Positions 25,535 to 34,596 of a stretch of 64,000 bases of DNA are shown piece after piece. The stretch spans positions 682,001 through 746,000 of the forward strand of contig NZ_OY780936.1 of NCBI RefSeq assembly GCF_963675905.1. The letters run 5' to 3'. The translations under genes were made by a program, and so were the position numbers. The number at the start of each line of letters is the position of its first letter. Positions within the stretch are counted from its first letter, which is position 1. The DNA is from an uncultured Bacteroides sp. (lineage in GTDB: Bacteria; Bacteroidota; Bacteroidia; Bacteroidales; Bacteroidaceae). The notes under the pieces were generated by a model. That model made no database searches, was not told the DNA's origin, and was given only the letters and a program-made list of their open reading frames with translations.

Positions 25535-26286
25535 TTTTGATCTGGATTATGAACCATTCCTTTTAGTTCTGAAGGAAGGGCACTTTCTACAACGTTGTAA
25601 GATTCCTCTAATATCTCCTGTGCGTTTTTTAATCCTTTCCCTTTTGGAGGGATAGGCTTGTGAATGGTGAGCGTCAGATTATGACGATGTATCCACTTGC
25701 CTGTACGAGGAAGAATCTCAAATGAGCCTTCAATGGTTAATGGTACTACAGGCAACTGTAAATCGTCAGCTAGCTGAAAGGCTCCTTTCTTAAAATAACC
25801 CATATGTCCAGTGAAGCTTCTTGCGCCTTCAGGGAATACTACTACGGATGTTCCTTCTGTAAGGCTGGCTTTTGTTTTTCTTATTGTCTCTAAAACTTTT
25901 TTTGGACCACTTCTGTCAACGAATATGTGACCGGCTTTCTCGCAAGCTCTTCCAACAAAAAGAATTTTCCGTATTCCCTTTTTCATCATCCACTTGAAGT
26001 TTCGTCCCAGATAACCATATATCAGGAATATATCAAATGCTCCCTGATGATTTGCCACAAATACATAAGATGTTTTTCCCTTAAGATTTTCTTTTCCGTT
26101 GACTTTAACGCGTATCAGTAAAAAAAAGCATATAAGTCGAGACCATATTTTACCAGGATGATATCCCCAAAAATGTGCACTTCCCAATGTGCATCCCACA
26201 ATAGTGGTTAATGCAGTAAGTATAGTTAATACAAACAGTAAGGGAAGTGCAATGCAAATTTGGTAGATATAATATAATATCTTCAT
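25531..26286 (-). CDS. plsC: 1-acyl-glycerol-3-phosphate acyltransferase
   Basis: 251-residue acyltransferase that adds the second acyl chain to make phosphatidic acid at the inner membrane. An N-terminal membrane segment (about 5-32) precedes the family motifs 'NHQGAFDIF' (H-x4-D), 'KKGIRKILFVGRACEKAGHIFVDR' (split here only for description) and 'FPEGARS', then 'VVPLTIEGS'. It follows kbl by 5 bases on the same strand and is probably co-transcribed. Relatives may acylate other lipids, but PlsC is the simplest reading. Confidence 0.9.
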   Translation of the reverse strand: MKILYYIYQICIALPLLFVLTILTALTTIVGCTLGSAHFWGYHPGKIWSRLICFFLLIRVKVNGKENLKGKTSYVFVANHQGAFDIFLIYGYLGRNFKWMMKKGIRKILFVGRACEKAGHIFVDRSGPKKVLETIRKTKASLTEGTSVVVFPEGARSFTGHMGYFKKGAFQLADDLQLPVVPLTIEGSFEILPRTGKWIHRHNLTLTIHKPIPPKGKGLKNAQEILEESYNVVESALPSELKGMVHNPDQN

Positions 26287-26291
26287 GTGAA

Positions 26292-27479
26292 TTATTTCAA
26301 GACACTTAGTTCTTTTCCTATTTTAATGAATGCGTTGATACATCTGTCCAGATGAGCTCTTTCGTGTCCGGCTGAGATCTGAACACGGATACGAGCCTGA
26401 TCTTTTGGTACTACAGGATAATAGAAACCTGTTACATAAATGCCTTCTTCCAATAATTTGGCTGCATACTCCTGTGACAGTTTTGCATCGTAAAGCATTA
26501 CTGCGCAAATAGCACTTTGAGTCGGTTTGATATCAAATCCGGCTTCGACCATTTTTGTACGGAAATAAGTTACATTCTCAACCAGTTTGTCGTGCAGGTC
26601 ATTGTTTTCTTTAAGCATTTTGAATACTTCCAGACTTGCGCCTACTACTGCTGGTGGAATAGAATTTGAGAACAAATAAGGACGTGAACGCTGACGAAGC
26701 AGCTCGATAATCTCTTTACGACCTGTTGTAAATCCCCCGATTGCACCTCCGAATGCTTTTCCCAGAGTACCAGTCACAATATCGATTCTACCGTATGTGT
26801 TGAATTGCTCATTTACACCATGTCCGTTTTTTCCAACCACACCTGCAGAGTGACATTCGTCAACCATTACAAGTGCATCGTATTTTTCTGCTAAGTCGCA
26901 GATTTTATCCATTGGGGCTACATTGCCATCCATTGAGAAAACTCCGTCGGTTACAATAATGCGGAAGCGTTGTGCTTGAGCTTCCTGCAAGCATTTTTCA
27001 AGTTCTTCCATGTTTGCATTGGCATAACGATAGCGCTTAGCTTTGCAAAGTCTTACTCCGTCAATGATTGATGCATGATTTAAAGAATCTGAAATGATAG
27101 CGTCCTCTTCTCCCAATAATGGTTCAAATACACCGCCATTAGCATCAAAGCATGCTGCATAAAGAATGGTGTCTTCTGTTTTGAAATAATCGGAGATGGC
27201 AGCTTCCAGTTCTTTGTGAACATCTTGTGTACCACAAATGAAACGTACTGAAGACATTCCGTATCCTCGTCTGTCCATCATTTCTTTTCCTGCAGCAATC
27301 AAACGAGTATTATTAGATAATCCAAGATAATTGTTAGCACAAAAATTCAGCACTTCTTTTCCTTTTACAGTAATTGCAGCTTGTTGTGCACTCTCAATTA
27401 ATCGCTCTTCTTTGTAAAGCCCTGCTTCTTTAATTTCAGCAATTGTATTGCTGAGGTATTCTTTCATTTTGCTGTACAT
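26292..27479 (-). CDS. kbl: glycine C-acetyltransferase (2-amino-3-ketobutyrate CoA ligase)
   Basis: 395-residue PLP enzyme of the alpha-oxoamine synthase family. It cleaves 2-amino-3-ketobutyrate with CoA to glycine and acetyl-CoA. Seen are 'VDECHSAGVVG' (PLP-binding Asp and His), 'TGTLGKAFGGAIGG' with the Schiff-base Lys, and the C-terminal 'GFYYPVVPKDQARIRVQIS', where kbl proteins differ from biotin-synthesis BioF. The threonine dehydrogenase that supplies its substrate is encoded divergently next door, which settles the assignment. Alternative start at Met5. Confidence 0.94.
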   Translation of the reverse strand: MYSKMKEYLSNTIAEIKEAGLYKEERLIESAQQAAITVKGKEVLNFCANNYLGLSNNTRLIAAGKEMMDRRGYGMSSVRFICGTQDVHKELEAAISDYFKTEDTILYAACFDANGGVFEPLLGEEDAIISDSLNHASIIDGVRLCKAKRYRYANANMEELEKCLQEAQAQRFRIIVTDGVFSMDGNVAPMDKICDLAEKYDALVMVDECHSAGVVGKNGHGVNEQFNTYGRIDIVTGTLGKAFGGAIGGFTTGRKEIIELLRQRSRPYLFSNSIPPAVVGASLEVFKMLKENNDLHDKLVENVTYFRTKMVEAGFDIKPTQSAICAVMLYDAKLSQEYAAKLLEEGIYVTGFYYPVVPKDQARIRVQISAGHERAHLDRCINAFIKIGKELSVLK

Positions 27480-27657
27480 AATTCGTTTATTATTAGTTAG
27501 TTTTATATATTAGTGCTAAATGTATCTTGTATTTATACTTGTTTGCTTTACAAAAGTCATTATTATTTTTTGAATAAACAACGTCTTATAAGTATTTATT
27601 AAAAAAAAATGTGCTTACTTTGCAGCCTAATTCTAACAAATTTAAATAATTGACACA

Positions 27658-28611
27658 ATGAAAAATATTTTGGTAGTTGGAGCTACCGGGCAGATTGGTT
27701 CGGAATTAACTATGGAATTGCGAACGCGTTATGGCAACGATCATGTGGTTGCCGGATATATTCCAACTGCAGCACCTCAAGGAGAATTGCGTGATTCGGG
27801 ACCATCAGAGGTGGCTGATGTTACGGATCCGAATATGATTTTGGAGATTGTAAAAAAATATAAGATTGACACTATTTACAATCTTGCAGCACTTCTTTCT
27901 GTTGTAGCAGAAAGTAAACCAATGCTGGCATGGAATGTTGGTATTAATGGATTACTGAATATACTCGAAGTTGCACGCCAAAATAACTGTTCTGTTTTTA
28001 CTCCTAGTTCAATAGGTTCTTTTGGTCCATCAACTCCACACATTAAAACTCCTCAGGATACTATTCAACGTCCGTGTACTATGTACGGAGTAACAAAAGT
28101 GACCACAGAACTACTTAGTGATTATTATTTTAATAAGTATGGGGTTGATACCCGTGCTGTTCGTTTTCCGGGAATAATATCGAATGTAACTCCTCCTGGA
28201 GGTGGAACAACTGATTATGCAGTTGATATCTATTATTCTGCGGTAAGAGGTGATAAATTTGTTTGTCCAATAAAGGAAGGTACTTTTATGGATATGATGT
28301 ATATGCCTGATGCATTGAATGCTGCAATTTCGCTATTGGAAGCTGATCCTTCAAGATTGCTTCACAGAAATGCCTTCAATATTGCTTCAATGAGTTTTGC
28401 ACCAGAAAATATATATGCTGAAATTAAGAAAAATATCCCTACTTTCGAAATGGTTTATGATGTTGATCCATTGAAGCAAGCTATCGCTGATAGTTGGCCG
28501 GATAGTTTGGATGATACTTGCGCTCGTCAGGAATGGGACTGGAAACCTCAGTTCAATTTAGAAAGCATGACAATAGATATGATAGAAAAGCTTAAAGCAA
28601 GAAATATCTAA
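27658..28611 (+). CDS. tdh: L-threonine 3-dehydrogenase, epimerase type
   Basis: 317-residue short-chain dehydrogenase/epimerase-fold enzyme. It oxidises L-threonine to 2-amino-3-ketobutyrate with NAD+. The N-terminal 'GATGQIGSEL' is the NAD-binding glycine loop. The catalytic Tyr/Lys is in 'MYGVTK', preceded by 'TPSSIGSFGPSTP', and 'WPDSLDDTCARQEWDW' is typical of this TDH group. It is divergent from kbl, and together the genes convert threonine to glycine plus acetyl-CoA. A bidirectional terminator follows. It is unrelated to the zinc-dependent E. coli Tdh. Confidence 0.92.
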   Translation: MKNILVVGATGQIGSELTMELRTRYGNDHVVAGYIPTAAPQGELRDSGPSEVADVTDPNMILEIVKKYKIDTIYNLAALLSVVAESKPMLAWNVGINGLLNILEVARQNNCSVFTPSSIGSFGPSTPHIKTPQDTIQRPCTMYGVTKVTTELLSDYYFNKYGVDTRAVRFPGIISNVTPPGGGTTDYAVDIYYSAVRGDKFVCPIKEGTFMDMMYMPDALNAAISLLEADPSRLLHRNAFNIASMSFAPENIYAEIKKNIPTFEMVYDVDPLKQAIADSWPDSLDDTCARQEWDWKPQFNLESMTIDMIEKLKARNI

Positions 28612-28643
28612 TATACTTTTACTATTAAATAGATTCGAATAAT

Positions 28644-28693
28644 AAAAAAGACTTCTGCTTGATTGCATTACGCAAAGAGCAGAAGTCTTTTTT
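28644..28693. terminator. bidirectional terminator
   Basis: 16-bp perfect stem (28644-28659 with 28678-28693) flanked by A-run and T-run, placed between convergent tdh and the small periplasmic protein gene. Confidence 0.94.
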
Positions 28694-28715
28694 TATATAA
28701 TTCTTCTATTTTTTG

Positions 28716-29108
28716 TTATTCAGTAGGTGTATTTCCTTGTGGTCCCCTACCTTCAGGTCTTGGTCCTCTGTTTTTAGCATTGTTTTTTTCAAACTCAACA
28801 TAAGCTTTGTATTGCTCGTCAGTAAGATTCTTCTTCATTATTTCATCGCGAGCCGCTCTCATTTTATCCATCATTGCTTTCATGTCTTCTCTCGAAAACT
28901 CTTTATTCTCTCGGGAAGCTCTTATTTGAGCCCTAAGTTCTTCATTTTCTTTCTTAATGTTTGCCACTTGTTCGTCAGTAAGCTTTAACTCTTTAATCAT
29001 TTGTTCACTTGGAAATTCAGGACCTCTTCTTCCCTGTCCTGGTTGAGCTTGCAAAGAGCATATACCCATTAAAACCAAGACTAATGTCGTAAAAAATTTT
29101 GTTTTCAT
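28716..29108 (-). CDS. Spy/DUF4890-like periplasmic protein, copy 1
   Basis: 130-residue exported protein: signal peptide (1-21), then a helical, highly charged body with 'ELKLTDEQVANIKKE' and 'KNLTDEQYKAYVEFE', the L-T-x-x-Q type repeats seen in Spy/CpxP relatives and DUF4890. The proline/glycine-rich tail is 'RGPRPEGRGPQG'. Spy-like proteins are periplasmic chaperones or stress sensors; the role in Bacteroidales is unknown. It is a paralogue of the next gene on the same strand. Confidence 0.8.
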   Translation of the reverse strand: MKTKFFTTLVLVLMGICSLQAQPGQGRRGPEFPSEQMIKELKLTDEQVANIKKENEELRAQIRASRENKEFSREDMKAMMDKMRAARDEIMKKNLTDEQYKAYVEFEKNNAKNRGPRPEGRGPQGNTPTE

Positions 29109-29399
29109 ATTACATACATTTTATAAATAAAACAATTACATAAGTTTTATAATTCCGGTCGAATTTTAAAATTTGACTGAAATGAACAAATAAGGTTTAA
29201 TTTATGGTGGATATTTTTTTAAAAAGTAACAGCTGAAATCTTATGCCGCATAACATTAATCTTTTTATCTTATTACGTTATTTGATAATGAGGACAAAAA
29301 GAATAGTTATATAGATCAGGAATGGAACTGCATAAAAGTAAATTTAGGTCTTTTAAAATTGAATATATTAAAACAGTCTCAGAGATAGACTTGAAAAAG
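29109..29399. other. gene-free spacer between the two Spy-like genes
   Basis: AT-rich, no gene found. An 18-bp quasi-palindrome TCGAATTTTAAAATTTGA lies at 29159-29176, upstream of copy 1, and may be an operator. Confidence 0.4.
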
Positions 29400-29433
29400 A
29401 AAAGGGAATGTTCAAAATAGAACAATCCCTTTT
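29400..29433 (-). terminator. terminator of the second Spy-like gene
   Basis: 14-bp stem with one mismatch (29400-29413 with 29420-29433), 6-nt loop, followed on the minus strand by TCTTTTTC. It begins 17 bases after the stop codon of the gene at 29451. Confidence 0.75.
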
Positions 29434-29450
29434 TCTGAGAAATAAAAGCT

Positions 29451-29918
29451 TTATTTATTATCAGACTCCGGTGTATTATCTAAATTAGGAGTTGCCTGAG
29501 GAGGCTGATTTTTGTGCATGAACCTATGTTTAGGTCCTCTTGGTCCTTTAAAACCAAATTGCTTTTGATCTTTCTTCATATTCATTTTCTGAAGTTTGTC
29601 AATCTGCATTTCAAGAAAAGAAATATACTGTTCTGTAGTCATGCTCTTTCTTATCATTTCTTTACGAGCATCCTTTAATTTCTTCATTGAATCTTTTAAC
29701 TCAATTTTGGATTGCTTTTCTTTATCTCGAAGAGCTTTCATTTGAGATTTGAGATCTGCATCTCCCTCTTTAAGTTTGGCAACCTGTTTGTCTGTCAGGT
29801 TTAACTCTTTAATCATCTTTTCATTAGGGAATACACGTTCTTTTTTAGCTTGGGCTTGTAGTGAAGAACATACACTCATTAGCACTATGGCTAATGTCAT
29901 AAAAAATTTTGTTTTCAT
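29451..29918 (-). CDS. Spy/DUF4890-like periplasmic protein, copy 2
   Basis: 155-residue paralogue of the preceding gene with the same signal peptide type and body ('MIKELNLTDKQVAKLKEGD', 'KSMTTEQYISFLEMQIDKLQKM'). A longer basic C-terminal tail contains 'GFKGPRGPKHRF'. Each copy has its own terminator, so they are separate transcripts. The region before its start contains AAGTTCGGCCGGAACTT (29948-29964), with 6-bp inverted arms, a possible operator. Confidence 0.8.
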   Translation of the reverse strand: MKTKFFMTLAIVLMSVCSSLQAQAKKERVFPNEKMIKELNLTDKQVAKLKEGDADLKSQMKALRDKEKQSKIELKDSMKKLKDARKEMIRKSMTTEQYISFLEMQIDKLQKMNMKKDQKQFGFKGPRGPKHRFMHKNQPPQATPNLDNTPESDNK

Positions 29919-29991
29919 ATCACGTCTATTTTAATTAAACTAAATATAAGTTCGGCCGGAACTTCTATATTTCTTAGACGCAAAAAGAATG

Positions 29992-30753
29992 CTAAGGTTT
30001 AATCACAAGTCTATCATATGCAAGATGCATATTGGGTGGAAGTTTTTTTTCGACCTCAGCATGCAATCCCAAGTGGTGGCTCATGTGGATAAACCAGGTT
30101 TGCTTTGCTCCAATGCGTCTGGCATTTTCAATGGCTTGGTCCAAGGTTTGATGTGTAATGTGAGGCTCTATTCTTAAGGCATTCATAATGAGACAATCAA
30201 GACCTTTTAGCTTGCTGTATTCTTCCTGAGGCATAGTGAGCATATCAGTGATGTATGCCATGTTTTCAATTTTATATCCTAAAATTGGACTCTTCCCGTG
30301 GTAGATTCTTAAAGGTAATATCTCAACATCTCCAATATGAAAAGGAAATTCAGTACTAACATTAGTTATTGAAATCTGAGGAATCCCAGGATATTTATGT
30401 TCTGAAAAACAATAAGGCATACGTGTTCTCAATCGTTGAGCGGTATTCTCCTCTGTATAAAGAGGGACCTCTCCAAAGCGGCAAAAAGGGCGCAGGTCGT
30501 CTATACCACCTACGTGATCGTAATGCTCATGGGTAATAAGTACACCATCTAAGCGTCCATACTTAGAATGTACTAGCATCTGTTCCCGAAAATCAGGACC
30601 ACAATCTATCAGAATGTTTGTTCCTTTTGTTTTAACTAAGGCAGAAGCTCTGAGTCTATTATCATGTGGATCAGAAGAAGTACATACAGGACAAGTGCAG
30701 CCAACTTCTGGTATTCCTGTAGATGTACCGCTTCCTAAAATTGTAATTTCCAT
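29992..30753 (-). CDS. PhnP-like metallo-beta-lactamase-fold hydrolase
   Basis: 253-residue cytoplasmic hydrolase. An N-terminal cysteine site 'VGCTCPVCTSSDPHDNR' as in PhnP is followed by the zinc motif 'THEHYDHVGGIDDLRPF' (H-x-H-x-D-H), the later 'DMLTMPQEE' Asp, and 'HMSHHLGLH'. PhnP opens cyclic phosphodiesters; relatives in Bacteroidales have no defined substrate, and no phosphonate genes are nearby. It lies 4 bases after murB on the same strand, an operon. Confidence 0.85.
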   Translation of the reverse strand: MEITILGSGTSTGIPEVGCTCPVCTSSDPHDNRLRASALVKTKGTNILIDCGPDFREQMLVHSKYGRLDGVLITHEHYDHVGGIDDLRPFCRFGEVPLYTEENTAQRLRTRMPYCFSEHKYPGIPQISITNVSTEFPFHIGDVEILPLRIYHGKSPILGYKIENMAYITDMLTMPQEEYSKLKGLDCLIMNALRIEPHITHQTLDQAIENARRIGAKQTWFIHMSHHLGLHAEVEKKLPPNMHLAYDRLVIKP

Positions 30754-30757
30754 TATA

Positions 30758-31774
30758 TTATGAGATAAAATTCACTTCCGGATGAATTTCTATATTGAAT
30801 AAATCTTTTACTGATTTTTGAATTTCACGTGAAAGGTTAATAATTTCCTCTCCTGTGGCATTTCCCCTATTAACAAGTACCAATGCTTGCTGACTGTGAA
30901 CTCCGGCATGCCCTAATGTTTTTCCTTTCCATCCGCATTTGTCAATCATCCATGCAGCAGGTACTTTTACAAGATCCTGACTTACTTCATAATGAGGAAT
31001 TTCTGGGTATTGCATTTGCAACTCTAGAAATTGTGATCGGGGAATTATTGGATTCATAAAAAAACTACCTGCATTTCCTTCTACTTTAGGATCTGGTAAC
31101 TTACTGTTGCGAATATTAATAATAGCCTGACGGATTGTAGCCAATGATACTTCGGGATGTTTTTCTAACTCAGCTTTTATGTTACCATATTCGAGATTGT
31201 ATGCTGGATGTTTACTTAGCTTATAAGTAACATAAGTGACAATATATTTATTTTTTAAATCAGATTTAAAAATACTCTGACGGTATGAGTAGTTACACTC
31301 TTCATTTGTGAATATGCGATCATTTCCTGTTGCAATTTCTACAGCTTCTACCTGATAAATAAGATCTTTAGCTTCAACTCCGTATGCTCCGATATTCTGT
31401 ACAGCACTGGCACCTACTTCTCCGGGTATAAGTGATAGATTTTCTGCTCCGGCCCATCCTTGAGAAACACAGTAGGCAACAAAGCCATCCCATTCCATAC
31501 CGGCTCCAACTTTTACTAAGATACAATCGTTGGTGTTTTCTATTATAATAATATCCTGTATTTGGGAATGAAGGATTGTACCTTTGTAATCAGATGTGAA
31601 TAACAAATTACTTCCGCTCCCTATGTGAAGGCAAGGGCCGTTTATCAGTTCTTTGTCACTTATTATTTGCTTTAAATCATCAGTACATGTATATTCAATG
31701 AATGTATCTGCTTTTATATCAAGTCTGAAAGTGTTGTGAGAAAGTAACGAATATTGTTTTTTTTCTGTAATCAT
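30758..31774 (-). CDS. murB: UDP-N-acetylenolpyruvoylglucosamine reductase
   Basis: 338-residue FAD enzyme. It reduces UDP-GlcNAc-enolpyruvate to UDP-N-acetylmuramate with NADPH in peptidoglycan synthesis. FAD-binding motifs 'IGSGSNLLF' and 'IPGEVGASAVQNIGAYG' and the late 'GNAGSFFMNP' with the catalytic Ser are all present; the length fits type I MurB. The start is set at 31774, since the longer frame adds 10 residues with no family match. First gene of a pair with the PhnP-like hydrolase. Confidence 0.93.
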   Translation of the reverse strand: MITEKKQYSLLSHNTFRLDIKADTFIEYTCTDDLKQIISDKELINGPCLHIGSGSNLLFTSDYKGTILHSQIQDIIIIENTNDCILVKVGAGMEWDGFVAYCVSQGWAGAENLSLIPGEVGASAVQNIGAYGVEAKDLIYQVEAVEIATGNDRIFTNEECNYSYRQSIFKSDLKNKYIVTYVTYKLSKHPAYNLEYGNIKAELEKHPEVSLATIRQAIINIRNSKLPDPKVEGNAGSFFMNPIIPRSQFLELQMQYPEIPHYEVSQDLVKVPAAWMIDKCGWKGKTLGHAGVHSQQALVLVNRGNATGEEIINLSREIQKSVKDLFNIEIHPEVNFIS

Positions 31775-31906
31775 CTTATTATCTATTTGCTGGCAAATAT
31801 ACAAAATTTCGATTACACACTATGTGACATTCCTGAAATCTTTAAAATAGTGATAAAGATTAGCCAGAACTATTTGTCAAATAGATATAGTTGAATGTAG
31901 CTTCAA

Positions 31907-32755
31907 TTAGTTACTTAAATCTTCGAACTTGTAGAATTCCCAGAGCTTACCTTGTCGTTTGAAATACAAAGTGTTTGAAAAACCATTGCCAAGCCCTTTC
32001 AATGAAAGAATTTTTGTATTTGAAGATTCTGAATTACTTTGCCCGTAGTTTATATTTGAAACTTTTTCTTTTGGAAGTCTGGGAGCAAAAGCAAACCATT
32101 GATTAACTTCCATAGTAGTTTCCAGAATAGAGAAATCATCATCCGGATCTGTTGTTACGAAAGTAAGAGGCTCGCGAGTGCGTGAACGCTGAAAGATGCT
32201 ATCAGTTGCAAATTTATGAAAGAACTCGATAAAGTTCTCATTTTCATCGTTTTTAATATCACTTATAACTATTGAGTTTAGTATCCATGCGCCTTTTTCG
32301 CGGCTGAAATTGTACTTCTTTATTTTTTGGGTTTTCATAAAATACCATTCAAACTGTGCCGACTTTAGGGAGGTAGTAGTCATTAAGTCCATGTCACCTT
32401 CATTATCGAAGAGCATAGTGTAATAGTCTTGTCTTGTAAACAGGTGGTCTGTTTTCCAGAAACGTTTTTCTATTTTGCTTGTAGATTTTCCATTGATAAA
32501 AGTAAGCGGAAAATGAATCCTTTGTTGTTGCATCTTTTTATCGGATGCAAAGCTGAAAATAAAGTCGTCGAAAGTTTCATCAGCTTTTGTGGCCTTTGGA
32601 GTTTCTTCTACTGAATCGATAGCTGTTGAATCTGTTTCTGCTGAAGCAGAATCAACTAAATTTGTAAGTGACTCAAAAGGATCTATCTTTGGTTTCTTAC
32701 CGTTACAAGAAGTAAGTAAAAACAGTGTGATAGCACCTAAAATTATCTTTTTCAT
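31907..32755 (-). CDS. DUF4348 lipoprotein
   Basis: 282-residue lipoprotein (lipobox 'LTSC', C17) with an acidic serine-rich linker (about 28-60) and a globular body. The body contains 'FDDFIFSFASDKKMQQQRIHFPL', in which two blocks 'F..F...FASDK..Q..R..FPLTF' and 'FIEFFHKFATDSIFQRSRTREPLTF' repeat. This points to an internal duplication typical of DUF4348. Surface or periplasmic protein of unknown function. It is separated from murB by 130 bases. Confidence 0.8.
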   Translation of the reverse strand: MKKIILGAITLFLLTSCNGKKPKIDPFESLTNLVDSASAETDSTAIDSVEETPKATKADETFDDFIFSFASDKKMQQQRIHFPLTFINGKSTSKIEKRFWKTDHLFTRQDYYTMLFDNEGDMDLMTTTSLKSAQFEWYFMKTQKIKKYNFSREKGAWILNSIVISDIKNDENENFIEFFHKFATDSIFQRSRTREPLTFVTTDPDDDFSILETTMEVNQWFAFAPRLPKEKVSNINYGQSNSESSNTKILSLKGLGNGFSNTLYFKRQGKLWEFYKFEDLSN

Positions 32756-32895
32756 TTATTCTGCAATACTTGCGAACCTAATAATAAAAACGTCTCAATT
32801 TAAAAACGTGCAAAGGTATATCTTTTATTCCAAATAGAACAATCTTCTTTGTCTTTTTTTGAATTAATTTCAATAATGACAATTAAGATTGCAAT

Positions 32896-32934
32896 CAGAG
32901 CCGATCCCCTTAAAATTTAAGAAAATCGGCTCTG
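32896..32934 (-). terminator. hairpin after the DUF3127 gene
   Basis: 10-bp perfect GC-containing stem (32896-32905 with 32925-32934), loop of 19 nt, 21 bases after the stop codon at 32955. The following T-run on the minus strand is weak. Confidence 0.55.
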
Positions 32935-32954
32935 GTTATGTATGTAATCTCTCA

Positions 32955-33308
32955 TTAAAATGGAAGATCGTCTTTTGCGTCTGTTGAGGTAAATTCTACC
33001 GGTGCTGCTTGCTGGAAAGGTTGAGCGTCCATACTGGCACCTGAATTACGATCAATTTTCCATGCGCGAATATCATTAAACCATTTACCATTCCATTCAC
33101 GGCAATCTATATCAAAAGAAACAGTCACTTCTTCGCCCATTTGAATTGCGAATTGATCAATTCTGTCTCCCCATAAGTTGAAACACATTTTCTTTGGGTA
33201 TTGATCGTGTGTTTCTACAACATAATCTTGTTTTTTCCATTCAGTTCCATTTCTACCGGTACCGCTTTGCAGAGGTAGAATAGCAATTATTTTTCCACTA
33301 ATTTCCAT
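32955..33308 (-). CDS. DUF3127 single-strand-binding-like protein
   Basis: 117-residue protein matching DUF3127, an OB-fold family: 'GKIIAILPLQSGTGRNGTEWKKQDYVVE', 'FNLWGDRID' and 'VSFDIDCREWNGKWFNDIRAWKI' follow the strand pattern of SSB-like proteins, ending with an acidic 'DAKDDLPF' tail like the SSB C-terminal peptide ('DDLPF'). It probably contacts DNA or replication partners. It is divergent from dnaN, which supports this. The exact role is unknown. Confidence 0.85.
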   Translation of the reverse strand: MEISGKIIAILPLQSGTGRNGTEWKKQDYVVETHDQYPKKMCFNLWGDRIDQFAIQMGEEVTVSFDIDCREWNGKWFNDIRAWKIDRNSGASMDAQPFQQAAPVEFTSTDAKDDLPF

Positions 33309-33355
33309 AATCTTGTTTTATAATTCGGGCTGCGAAAATAACATTTTAAGTTTTA

Positions 33356-33363
33356 CAAAGCTA
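33356..33363 (-). promoter_or_regulatory. candidate -7 element for the DUF3127 gene
   Basis: TAGCTTTG on the minus strand fits TAnnTTTG, 48 bases before the start. No -33 TTTG seen. Confidence 0.45.
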
Positions 33364-33392
33364 ATGTTTTACTTTTTTTCTTTATTCTTTTA

Positions 33393-33423
33393 TTTGGTTA
33401 GAGAATCTTTTTATTTATCTTTG
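33393..33423 (+). promoter_or_regulatory. promoter of the dnaN operon
   Basis: TTTG (33393-33396), 19 bases, TATCTTTG (33416-33423): full match to the Bacteroidetes consensus, 40 bases before dnaN. Confidence 0.8.
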
Positions 33424-33462
33424 TCTTTCATAATAAGTATAATAATTTAAACTGATATAAGT

Positions 33463-34587
33463 ATGAAATTCGTCGTTTCGAGTACGGCTCTGTCTAGTCA
33501 TCTACAAGCTATTAGCCGTGTAATTAACTCTAAAAATGCATTACCTATTTTAGATTGTTTTCTTTTTGAACTGGAAGATGGAAAGCTTTCTGTAACTGTG
33601 TCAGACAGTGAAACGACAATGGTAACTTCATTAGAAGTGAATGAAAGTGATGCGAACGGCTCGTTTGCTATTGGTGCAAAAACAATTTTAGATGCATTAA
33701 AGGAAATTCCGGAACAACCTCTGAGTTTTGATGTTAATATTGAAAATTATGAGATCTCTGTTCAATACCAAAATGGTAAATATAGTTTGGTAGGTCAGAA
33801 TGCTGATGAATACCCTCAATCTCCGTCACTTGGGGATAGTGCTGTTCGTCTTGAAATGAACGCAGATTTAGTATTGACAGGTATCAATCGTGCTCTTTTT
33901 GCTACTGCCGATGATGAACTTCGTCCGGTTATGAACGGTATTTACTTTGATATCACCACAGAAGATATTACGTTTGTAGCTTCTGACGGACATAAACTTG
34001 CCCGTAGTAAAACTTTTGCAGCCAAAGGTAGCGAAAGAGCTGCTTTCATTTTACCGAAAAAACCGGCCAGCTTATTGAAGAATCTTTTGCCAAAAGAATC
34101 GGGTACTGTATCGATAGAATTTGATGACAGAAATGCAGTATTCACTCTTGAAAACTACCGCATGGTTTGTCGTTTAATTGAAGGACGTTTTCCAAATTAT
34201 AATTCAGTAATACCTCAGAATAATCCTCATAAAGTAACTATAGATCGCTTACAGTTGATCAGTGCACTAAAACGTGTATCAATTTTCTCTTCACAGGCAA
34301 GCAGTTTAATTAAACTTCGTATGCAGGAAAATTTGGTTGTTATTTCAGCGCAGGATATTGACTTCTCAACTTCGGCTGAGGAATCTTTAGTTTGTCAATA
34401 TCAGGGTGCTCCAATGAGTATTGGTTTTAAATCAACTTTCCTGATTGATATTTTAAATAATATTGCATCTACCGATGTAATTATAGAACTGGCTGATCCT
34501 TCTCGTGCAGGTGTAATTGTTCCATTGGAACAAGAAGAGAATGATGACTTGCTGATGTTGTTGATGCCTATGATGTTAAATGACTAA
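33463..34587 (+). CDS. dnaN: DNA polymerase III beta sliding clamp
   Basis: 374-residue clamp that dimerises around DNA and tethers polymerase III. The three similar domains are visible: 1-120, then 'GINRALFATADDELRPVMNGIYFDI' (domain 2) and 'PHKVTIDRLQLISALKRVSIFSS' (domain 3). The C-terminal hydrophobic pocket end is 'LLMLLMPMML'. First gene of a co-oriented block (exonuclease, coaBC, porD-like, recN, rlmB) with gaps of 4-18 bases or overlaps. dnaA is not adjacent. Confidence 0.96.
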   Translation: MKFVVSSTALSSHLQAISRVINSKNALPILDCFLFELEDGKLSVTVSDSETTMVTSLEVNESDANGSFAIGAKTILDALKEIPEQPLSFDVNIENYEISVQYQNGKYSLVGQNADEYPQSPSLGDSAVRLEMNADLVLTGINRALFATADDELRPVMNGIYFDITTEDITFVASDGHKLARSKTFAAKGSERAAFILPKKPASLLKNLLPKESGTVSIEFDDRNAVFTLENYRMVCRLIEGRFPNYNSVIPQNNPHKVTIDRLQLISALKRVSIFSSQASSLIKLRMQENLVVISAQDIDFSTSAEESLVCQYQGAPMSIGFKSTFLIDILNNIASTDVIIELADPSRAGVIVPLEQEENDDLLMLLMPMMLND

Positions 34588-34596
34588 AAATATAAA